In this document: positions 33,135 to 38,545 of the stretch, piece by piece | How positions within the stretch are numbered: position 1 is the stretch's first letter | How the letters are laid out: each line of letters begins with the position of its first letter | DNA from: Desulforamulus aeronauticus DSM 10349 | Lineage (GTDB): Bacteria; Bacillota; Desulfotomaculia; Desulfotomaculales; Desulfotomaculaceae | NCBI RefSeq assembly: GCF_900142375.1 | Contig: NZ_FRAR01000025.1 | Location: 1-38,545, forward strand | Reading direction: 5' to 3' | DNA: 38,545 nt | Position numbers and translations under genes: made by a program | The notes under the pieces: model-generated | The model's database searches: none | Told to the model about the DNA's origin: nothing | What the model saw: the letters and a program-made list of their open reading frames with translations, nothing else

Positions 33135-34994
33135 TTAGCCAGCACAGAATGTGCCCAGTGGTAGGAAGTCTGCAGAAAGAAATTGTGTATATTTTGTTTC
33201 TAATCCAGGTGAGCCAGTTGTGGCGTATAAGAAGAGACCAAAGGTAGAACTGGTTTGAGCATTGATGATGGTGCTTCCGACGTGACTTGAGATGTTTACT
33301 ATTTCGGAACTAGCACAACAACTGGGGATATTGGGGAGTCCCACGGTTGCCAGTATCGTGCCACCGGGACAAGGTGAGTCATTATCAATGGCCCTGACAG
33401 TGAAGGTGACACTCTGGGGTGTTCCAGTTGCATTATAAGCTTTAATTTCCAAGTTAACTTCCAAGTCGGTCTGTAGGAAAGGTCCAGTGGTCAGGTTCTG
33501 GGCAGCACCTCGGGAACTGAACTGCTCGAATTCAAATACTAACTGAGATACCTCCGACTTAATTTCCTGTAAACCAAAGGTAGAGCTAAAGACTGCCCCT
33601 TCAACGGCTGAAATTTCAGCTTTAATCTCACTGAGTCCAAAGGTTTCACTTAGCAGAAGCAGGATGCTATCCAGTGTAATTTGTCTAATTTCAGTGGTTA
33701 AGGCCAGGATCTCCGAGACTTCGGACTTAATTTCCACCAAACCGAAGGATGGGTTATTAATTTCGGTTAGGATACCACCTACAATGGTTTGGATGAGGGA
33801 GATTTCAGATTTGATTTCCGGCAGACCGAAGGTGGGGTTTAATACAGCGCTTTCAATGGCGGAAACTTCGGATTTAATTTCCTGTAGGCCAAAGGTAGAA
33901 CTGAATACGGCGGACTCAATGGCAGACACTTCAGATTTGATATCTGAAAGCAGCGTAGTGGGGCAGACAATATCTAGATTGCTGATCATCGATAATATTT
34001 CGGATACTTCAGACTTAATTTCTTGTAAACCAAAGGTGGCATTAAATACAGCACTTTCAATGGCGGAAACTTCGGATTTAATTTCTTGCAGGCCAAAGGT
34101 AGAACTGAATACAGCGGACTCAATGGCAGACACTTCAGATTTGATGTCCGAAAGCAGCGTAGTGGGGCAGACAATATCTAGATTGCTGATCATCGATAAT
34201 ATTTCGGATACTTCAGACTTAATTTCTTGTAAACCAAAGGTGGCATTAAATACAGCACTTTCAATGGCGGAAACTTCGGATTTAATTTCTTGTAAGCCAA
34301 AGGTAGAACTGAGTACAGCGGACTCAATGACAGACACTTCAGACTTAATTTCCTGTAAGCCAAAGGTGGGACTAAGGACACCGCGCTCGATGTTCCTGAC
34401 TTCCCGCTTAATCTCCTGTAAGCCAAAGGTAGGGCTAAAGATGGCTTTTTCAATTAAACGAATTTCCCGTTTAATCTCCTTAAGTCCGAATTTACCATGT
34501 TTTAGTAGACAAAGAATAACCTTAAGCTTAATACAAACAAAAACAAAACATTTGAGCCACCTGTCGTCCTGAACAGGCGGGCATTGATGATTGGGTTTAC
34601 AAGGATCTGGTTTACAATGGTGCTTTGGTCCCCAGGGATTGTCGCAGGGTTTATCATTGCAGTCGTGACTTACATCACCATCACAGCCACAGCCACAACT
34701 GCTATCCCACTTCCCTACACAGCCACAGGAGGAGCCATCACCAGCCCAATTCATTATGTTTTCTAAATTCTCTAGGCCATTACCCAGATTAAATTTTTTT
34801 TGCAGTTTGGCCAAATCTTCCGCAATATCATCATAGAGTTCATCAACGATCTCATTGGGAAGACCATTGGACATTTCTTCCAAAAAATTCTCTGGCGACT
34901 CAGTTGGAAAGTCCTGGTTGCCATAAGTGGGGATTTTTTGCATCATAGAGTCTACCATATTTTTGACATAATGTTTAAATTCATCCCGGTTCAT
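33135..34994 (-). CDS. Fibre-like coiled-coil repeat protein (longer paralog)
   Basis: 619 residues, ATG with GGAGG about 12 nt upstream. No named family recognised. Residues 1-95 are acidic and helical; about 95-150 are rich in Cys, His and Pro (SSCGCGCDGD, HHCKPDPCKPNHQCPP). Residues about 165-495 hold twelve FGLxEIKxEVSxIE units, mostly spaced exactly 21 residues (three heptads), with two 68-residue segments that add an LLSDIKSEVSAIESAVF variant. Hydrophobic residues at 3-4 spacing predict a stalk-like coiled coil interrupted by TFG turns. Residues about 500-619 are a beta-rich domain (NLTTGPFLQ, TPQSVTFTVRA, SCCASSE, FLPLGTFCAG) shared with the 309-residue paralog. The plan of Cys-rich head, stalk and globular tip resembles a surface fibre. 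The role is inferred. Confidence 0.72.
   Translation of the reverse strand: MNRDEFKHYVKNMVDSMMQKIPTYGNQDFPTESPENFLEEMSNGLPNEIVDELYDDIAEDLAKLQKKFNLGNGLENLENIMNWAGDGSSCGCVGKWDSSCGCGCDGDVSHDCNDKPCDNPWGPKHHCKPDPCKPNHQCPPVQDDRWLKCFVFVCIKLKVILCLLKHGKFGLKEIKREIRLIEKAIFSPTFGLQEIKREVRNIERGVLSPTFGLQEIKSEVSVIESAVLSSTFGLQEIKSEVSAIESAVFNATFGLQEIKSEVSEILSMISNLDIVCPTTLLSDIKSEVSAIESAVFSSTFGLQEIKSEVSAIESAVFNATFGLQEIKSEVSEILSMISNLDIVCPTTLLSDIKSEVSAIESAVFSSTFGLQEIKSEVSAIESAVLNPTFGLPEIKSEISLIQTIVGGILTEINNPSFGLVEIKSEVSEILALTTEIRQITLDSILLLLSETFGLSEIKAEISAVEGAVFSSTFGLQEIKSEVSQLVFEFEQFSSRGAAQNLTTGPFLQTDLEVNLEIKAYNATGTPQSVTFTVRAIDNDSPCPGGTILATVGLPNIPSCCASSEIVNISSHVGSTIINAQTSSTFGLFLYATTGSPGLETKYTQFLSADFLPLGTFCAG
33565..34480 (-). 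repeat. 63-bp and 204-bp tandem coding repeats
   Basis: The stalk-coding DNA repeats at 63 bp (21 codons), and a 204-bp block (68 codons) is duplicated almost unchanged: the string ggggcagacaatatctagat occurs at 33960 and again 204 bp later at 34164. The high identity of this pair points to a recent duplication and likely length variation between strains. Confidence 0.88.
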
Positions 34995-35057
34995 AAATTC
35001 TCATTGCCTCCCTTTTTAGTAAATGGTGAAGATTTATTGGAATAAATCCACTTTAAA

Positions 35058-35085
35058 TATCATATTTTTATAGGTTCGTTTTGTT
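35058..35085 (-). promoter_or_regulatory. SigK-like promoter of the longer fibre-like gene
   Basis: Minus strand: AAC (35085-35083), a 16-nt spacer, AATATGATA (35066-35058), one base from CATAnnnTA, 64 nt before the start codon. Confidence 0.45.
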
Positions 35086-35123
35086 ACCACGGGAGTACAA
35101 GAACTATATGTCTGATAATAAGA

Positions 35124-35162
35124 ATAATAGTTACCCGAAGAATGCCTCCGAGTAACTATTAT
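35124..35162 (-). terminator. Terminator after the first CsxC-like gene
   Basis: Stem ATAATAGTTAC / GTAACTATTAT (35124-35134, 35152-35162), extended inward by wobble pairs, followed on the minus strand by TCTTATTATC. Confidence 0.7.
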
Positions 35163-35210
35163 GGTCAGGATGTATAATTTGGCGAAAAATATAAGGCTAA
35201 AGGCCTAACC

Positions 35211-35966
35211 TTAAGGGATCGGTAATAGTACTTGCTGGTTTTGTAAAATTTTAAGAACCAGTTGAAGCACCGCTTTTTCTTCCACCTGTCTAAATTCCCC
35301 TTCTTCAAAGGGAAGATTCACGCCACAGGGACGCTTACGGTTGAGAAACTCATCATACTCTACGATTCTGGCACTGATTAGTTCACAAAAAGGAAGCTCG
35401 TTAAAGAATTCTTGGCTGACTTGGTTGAATTCAGATAAATCACTGGATAATAAGTGATCTTTCTCAGCAAAACCGGGGCCGTGTAAAGGCTGCTTTCTAA
35501 AGAAGGTAAACTCATTCGTGGTATTGGCTAATAAAGAAGCTGGGGAAGACCCGTTAAATACTACGGCAGTCATACATTTAAAGGGTACATCCACGGTACA
35601 ATGGCGAATATCACCGCAAACTCCTTCCTTGTTAGAACAAAGACGTGTTGAATAGTCAATGTTTTTTCGTATGAATCCTTTGACAGAGAGCATTATTGGG
35701 CCACTGACCGCAAAGGGATCTTGCAGCAGCAGGCACTGGGTTACTTTTACCCGCTTTTTGATATCTTTGATTTCCAAGGCTGGCTCAGGCAGAGTAATGG
35801 TTGAGTCAAGATTGATCTGTAGTTGCAATTCGGCTAGTACAACGGGAATTTTAACTGTGGGGCCGGTGGTAATACCCACGATAGGCACTGTAGTGCTGGG
35901 GCACTCACATTGAGTACCTCCTGTAACTATTCCTGAAGGTTTAAAAGGTGGGCAGCAACGATCCAT
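35211..35966 (-). CDS. CsxC/SPOCS-like spore-surface protein 1
   Basis: 251 residues from ATG 35966 with GAGGAGG 6 nt upstream; the frame is open further up to 36092 but without a ribosome site. A short Cys/Pro start (MDRCCPPFKPSG) is followed by the conserved core: KIPVVLAELQLQINLDSTITLPEPALEIKDIKK, VTQCLLLQDP, KGFIRKNIDYSTRLCSN, GVCGDIRHCTVDVPFKC, KDHLLSSDLSEFNQVSQEFFNELPFCELISARIVEYDEFLNR, and a closing VLQLVLKILQNQQVL. This looks like the CsxC family of clostridial exosporium proteins with SPOCS-like beta-domains. Several cysteines are shared by all three paralogs of the window, suggesting disulfide links in the mature layer. No signal peptide, as expected for proteins placed on the spore from the mother cell. 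Confidence 0.75.
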   Translation of the reverse strand: MDRCCPPFKPSGIVTGGTQCECPSTTVPIVGITTGPTVKIPVVLAELQLQINLDSTITLPEPALEIKDIKKRVKVTQCLLLQDPFAVSGPIMLSVKGFIRKNIDYSTRLCSNKEGVCGDIRHCTVDVPFKCMTAVVFNGSSPASLLANTTNEFTFFRKQPLHGPGFAEKDHLLSSDLSEFNQVSQEFFNELPFCELISARIVEYDEFLNRKRPCGVNLPFEEGEFRQVEEKAVLQLVLKILQNQQVLLPIP

Positions 35967-35992
35967 AAATATCCTCCTCTCGGGTTTTACTG

Positions 35993-36021
35993 CATGGTAT
36001 GCAAAAAAACAGAGCCATGTT
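35993..36021 (-). promoter_or_regulatory. SigK-like promoter of CsxC-like gene 1
   Basis: Minus strand: AAC (36021-36019), 17 nt, CATACCATG (36001-35993), then CAGTAAAAC shared with the promoter of gene 2. About 27 nt before the start codon. Confidence 0.55.
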
Positions 36022-36069
36022 ACAAATCCTGGAACAAAATATTTTTTATGGAAAAAACATTTAATTAGT

Positions 36070-36098
36070 AACATATTTACCAATTTTTTCATACCATG
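36070..36098 (+). promoter_or_regulatory. Outward-facing SigK-like promoter with no gene of its own
   Basis: Plus strand: AAC (36070-36072), 17 nt, CATACCATG (36090-36098), then CAGTAAAAC. It points into the 3' end of CsxC-like gene 2 in the antisense direction, toward the hairpin at 36121. It could drive a short antisense RNA or be left over from a rearrangement. Confidence 0.35.
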
Positions 36099-36120
36099 CA
36101 GTAAAACATTTCTCTTTACA

Positions 36121-36156
36121 AAAAAACAGCCCTGGGGCTGGAGACCCCCAGGACTG
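36121..36156 (-). terminator. Terminator of CsxC-like gene 2
   Basis: Minus strand: CCTGGGG / CCCCAGG hairpin (stem 36131-36137 with 36146-36152), then GCTG and T7. It lies 30 nt after the stop codon at 36183. Confidence 0.88.
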
Positions 36157-36182
36157 AGTGTGAAATTCTACAGGTAATTCGG

Positions 36183-36956
36183 TTAGGTACCGATCAGAAC
36201 ATCTTGATTTTGTAGTACCTTTAAAACAAGGGAGATAATCATTTTTTCTTCAATTTTGGTAAATTCTTTTTCTTCAAAGGGAATCGGTACGCAAGGTTGG
36301 TTACGGTTGAGAAATTCATCATATTCTACAATTCTGGCGCTAATTAATTCACAAAAGGGTAGTTCCGTGAAAAATTCTTGACTAACTTGATTAAATTCGG
36401 AGAAATCACCGGATAACAAATGATCCTTTTCAGCAAAATTGCCATCATGAGGTAGTTTTTGTTTACGGTAATATTCGAATTCGTCTGTGGTATTGGCAAT
36501 GGGTGTAAAGGGGAAAGAACCGTTAAAGGGTACGTTTGTGGTGCAGCTGAAGGGAACATCCACTGTGCAGTGACGGATATCACCACAAACACCCGCTAGA
36601 TTAGAGCAGCCACGGGTGGCATATTCAATGTTTTTTCGTACAAAACCTTTTAGGAATAGGGTTCCTGTGGTAGCTGGGACAACTCCAGTTAGGGGGGGTT
36701 CTTGCATCAACAGGCATTGGGTTACTTTTAAACGCTTTTTAATTTTTTTGATTTCCAGGGCCGGTTCAGGTAGTTTAATAAAAGAATCAACGTTAATTTG
36801 AACCTGGAGGGTGGAGAGTACCACCGGAATTTTTACTGTGGCTGGTAAGACAGTGACAGGGGGAGTGATGGAAGGAAAAGTACTGGGACACATTTCTTGC
36901 GTTTTGCCTATTACTTTCACACAGGCGGAGTGAACATGGGATCCGCTATTAGACAT
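36183..36956 (-). CDS. CsxC/SPOCS-like spore-surface protein 2
   Basis: 257 residues, ATG with AGGAGG 7 nt upstream. Same core as gene 1: KIPVVLSTLQVQINVDSFIKLPEPALEIKKIKKRLKVTQCLLM, KGFVRKNIEYATRGCSNLAGVCGDIRHCTVDVPFSC, EKDHLLSGDFSEFNQVSQEFFTELPFCELISARIVEYDEFLNR, then ISLVLKVLQNQDVLIG. The unique N-terminus holds two Cys and His residues. Identity with gene 1 is high over the core, so the two arose by duplication. It has its own promoter and terminator. Likely part of the coat or exosporium layer. Confidence 0.75.
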   Translation of the reverse strand: MSNSGSHVHSACVKVIGKTQEMCPSTFPSITPPVTVLPATVKIPVVLSTLQVQINVDSFIKLPEPALEIKKIKKRLKVTQCLLMQEPPLTGVVPATTGTLFLKGFVRKNIEYATRGCSNLAGVCGDIRHCTVDVPFSCTTNVPFNGSFPFTPIANTTDEFEYYRKQKLPHDGNFAEKDHLLSGDFSEFNQVSQEFFTELPFCELISARIVEYDEFLNRNQPCVPIPFEEKEFTKIEEKMIISLVLKVLQNQDVLIGT

Positions 36957-36984
36957 TTTTATGCCTCCTTTAATGTTTATACTG

Positions 36985-37013
36985 CATGTTATTCAATCTT
37001 TGTTAATGGTGTT
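36985..37013 (-). promoter_or_regulatory. SigK-like promoter of CsxC-like gene 2
   Basis: Minus strand: AAC (37013-37011), 17 nt, AATAACATG (36993-36985), followed by CAGTATAAAC as at gene 1. The start codon is 29 nt further on. No terminator is seen between this promoter and the stop of the next gene upstream. Confidence 0.5.
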
Positions 37014-37065
37014 ACTTTATGCCAGGAAAGAAGGAAATTTTGTTTTTTCAGCAATATATTTACAT

Positions 37066-38544
37066 CTAGCCCCCTGGTCCTTGTTCTTGATTTTCAAGGA
37101 AATTGGCCACAGCTTGGTACGATTTTTCAGTTACCACACCAATGTCCTTGTCGATGATGATAAATTCTTCTATAACTTCCTTAGGTTCCTCATTCACATG
37201 GTTTTCCATAGCCTCTGATTTGGAGTCCGCCAGTTCAAATAAATCAAAATTTTCGTTGCCGGAAATAGATGTATCATCCGATGTGTCCAAATATCTTAGG
37301 CCTGGAGCAGGGGGGATTTGTACCGATTGTTTTTGCAATAGTTTTACTGTCAAAGTGAGTATCATTTTTTCCTCTATACGAGTAAAAAGATGTTCTTCAA
37401 AGGGAGCTTCCTTGTTTACTTTTTGTCGATTTAAAAACTCATCGTATTGTACAATCCTACTGCTAATCAGTTCGCAATAGGGTAGTTCATTAAAATACTC
37501 AACACTTACTTGGTTGTGTTCTGACATATCAGAGGAAAGTAACTGGTCTTTTTCCGCAAACTGACCATGATTTAGTTTTTGGCTACGGAAAAATTGGAAT
37601 TCCGCCATACTATTGGATACTGGTAGGACTGGGGGGGTATCGTAGGTTACGACCGTAGTACATGAAAAGGGAACATCCACGGTACAGTGGCGGATATCGC
37701 CGCAAACTCCTTCTTTATTGAAACAGCCGGATGTGGCGTAGGAAATATTTTTTCGAATGAAGCCCTTAAGGAACAAATTACCAGACCCACTGACAACCTC
37801 AGGCTCCAGTAGCAACAGTGATTGTATAAGTTTTGTTGAACTTAGGATTTCTTTAATTTCTAAGGCTGGTTGGGGGAGATCAATCCTGGCGTTTATATTT
37901 AGCTGTACTTGAAATTGAGCAAGGACTACCGGTATTTTCGTTAATGCACCGGCGGTAATAACAGGAGTATCGGCTAAATTACTTTCGCAATTGGTTACGG
38001 TACTACTGGTAACACTGACGCAGGTTGGACAAGAGTTATTGGGGTGGCAGTCTATCCCGGTATGACTGATATCCGTGGCAACCATCGGCTGCTCAGTTTC
38101 TTTTTCTTCACCCTCTTGAATAGAAATCTGAGGTGGCGAAGAGTTATCGGAGTGGCAGTCTACTTGGGGATAAGCATGATCAATGATAACCGGTGTTTGT
38201 TCAATTTCTTTTTCTTCACCCTCTTGAATAGAAACCTGAGGTGGCAAAGAGTTATCGGAGTGGCAATCTACTTGGGGATAAGCATGATCAATGATAACCG
38301 GTGTTTGTTCCGTTTCTTTTTCTTCACCCTCTTGAATAGAAGTCTGAGGTGGCGAAGCGTTATCGGTGTGGTCATCTACATCGGGATAAACATCATCAAT
38401 TACAATCAGTGGCTGTTCAGTTTTCCAGTATTCATCAAAGAGATTTTTTTGAACAACCGTCCGAGGTAACGAAGAGTTATCGGGGTGGTCCTCTGCCTCG
38501 GGAGGAGCGTCATCCGCTAAGAGTATGGGCTGTTCAGCTTCTTT
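37066..38544 (-). CDS. CsxC/SPOCS-like spore-surface protein 3 with repeat-rich N-terminus (5' end outside window)
   Basis: The frame is open from the stop at 37066 to the window edge, giving at least 492 residues; the start lies beyond 38545. The TTG at 38247 is only an internal Leu codon. The N-terminal part consists of at least four or five acidic repeats, the clear ones 36 residues long, with SIQEGEEKE, TPVIIDHAYPQVDCHSDNS and PPQ, each with one Cys-His pair in the best copies. Then comes the CsxC-like core (KIPVVLAQFQVQLNINARIDLPQPALEIKEI, KGFIRKNISYATSGCFN, GDIRHCTVDVPFSC, NELPYCELISSRIVQYDEFLNR) and a 75-residue acidic tail rich in Glu. The extensions make it quite different from its two short neighbours. 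It may span layers or bind cations. Confidence 0.72.
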   Translation of the reverse strand, partial: KEAEQPILLADDAPPEAEDHPDNSSLPRTVVQKNLFDEYWKTEQPLIVIDDVYPDVDDHTDNASPPQTSIQEGEEKETEQTPVIIDHAYPQVDCHSDNSLPPQVSIQEGEEKEIEQTPVIIDHAYPQVDCHSDNSSPPQISIQEGEEKETEQPMVATDISHTGIDCHPNNSCPTCVSVTSSTVTNCESNLADTPVITAGALTKIPVVLAQFQVQLNINARIDLPQPALEIKEILSSTKLIQSLLLLEPEVVSGSGNLFLKGFIRKNISYATSGCFNKEGVCGDIRHCTVDVPFSCTTVVTYDTPPVLPVSNSMAEFQFFRSQKLNHGQFAEKDQLLSSDMSEHNQVSVEYFNELPYCELISSRIVQYDEFLNRQKVNKEAPFEEHLFTRIEEKMILTLTVKLLQKQSVQIPPAPGLRYLDTSDDTSISGNENFDLFELADSKSEAMENHVNEEPKEVIEEFIIIDKDIGVVTEKSYQAVANFLENQEQGPGG

Positions 38545-38545
38545 T
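38003..38545 (-). repeat. 108-bp tandem coding repeats
   Basis: ccctcttgaatagaa recurs at 38111, 38219 and 38327, exactly 108 bp (36 codons) apart. Two more diverged copies lie on either side and the array runs out of the window. Near-identity of the central copies points to recent expansion. Confidence 0.85.

Larger units (their letters stand above)
35984..36107. repeat. Inverted 18-bp promoter repeat
   Basis: gttttactgcatggtatg (35984-36001) and its exact complement cataccatgcagtaaaac (36090-36107) are 88 bp apart. Each arm is part of an AAC-N17-CATACCATG promoter-like unit, one on each strand and pointing outward. Confidence 0.85.

Noticed and set aside
33565-34480. Possible CRISPR array because of regular repeats
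   Set aside because: Repeats are 63 bp without distinct spacers, lie in frame inside a coding sequence, and no cas genes are present. The same holds for the 36-bp and 108-bp arrays.
33664-34572. Long plus-strand frame rich in SETSDLIS-type repeats (and a similar one at 32122-32784)
   Set aside because: Complement of the fibre-like repeat genes. No ribosome site, and the minus-strand frames have terminators, promoters and domain structure.
35967-36092. Hydrophobic N-terminal extension of CsxC-like protein 1 as a signal peptide
   Set aside because: The frame is open by chance through the promoter region; the GAGGAGG site and homology both place the start at 35966.
38245-38247. TTG as start of the third CsxC-like protein
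   Set aside because: It lies in the middle of a repeat unit, lacks a ribosome site, and the frame stays open for 99 more codons up to the window edge with the same repeats.

Overview
The window looks like a spore-surface (coat/exosporium) assembly and glycosylation locus of an endospore-forming Bacillota, probably a Desulfotomaculum/Desulforamulus-like clostridium. This rests on a BclB-type collagen-like exosporium protein, three CsxC/SPOCS-like proteins, a dense set of glycosyltransferases (several with TPR tails), and promoters that resemble those read by the mother-cell sigma factor SigK. The genus is inferred from gene content only.

Layout. 1-300: tail of an IS1182-like transposase. 356-6722: two divergent units with a large glycosyltransferase (GT) on the minus strand and two overlapping GT genes on the plus strand. 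7068-8810: collagen-like BclB-type protein. 9054-18282 (minus): eight-gene operon rfbF-rfbG-TPP enzyme-GNAT-aminotransferase-DegT aminotransferase-rfbH-GT2, i.e. CDP-linked 3,6-dideoxysugar synthesis plus tailoring enzymes. 18444-22174 (minus): three translationally coupled GT2-TPR genes, the first fused to a methyltransferase. 22487-25918 (plus): pstSCAB phosphate importer, a housekeeping block inside the island. 25996-26643: a MEMO-like fragment and a soluble HAD phosphatase. 26775-31785 (minus): three more GTs. 31992-34994 (minus): two paralogous fibre-like proteins with a 21-residue TFGLxEIKSEVSxIE repeat. 35211-38544 (minus): three CsxC/SPOCS-like paralogs, the last running off the window.

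How the parts may work together. Three proteins (two GTs and the collagen-like protein) carry the same DNRLRE beta-domain, which suggests the enzymes and the structural fibre are brought together on one surface. The rfb operon would supply an unusual nucleotide sugar, and the many GTs would build glycans on Thr-rich GPT collagen repeats or other coat proteins. I read an AAC-N16/17-(C/A)ATAnnnT(A/G) promoter before most of the minus-strand units and before the plus-strand GT pair. This implies that the locus is one late mother-cell regulon, with pst under an ordinary SigA-type promoter. Several genes use TTG or GTG starts with good ribosome binding sites. All functional assignments come from reading the translated sequence; no database search was run.
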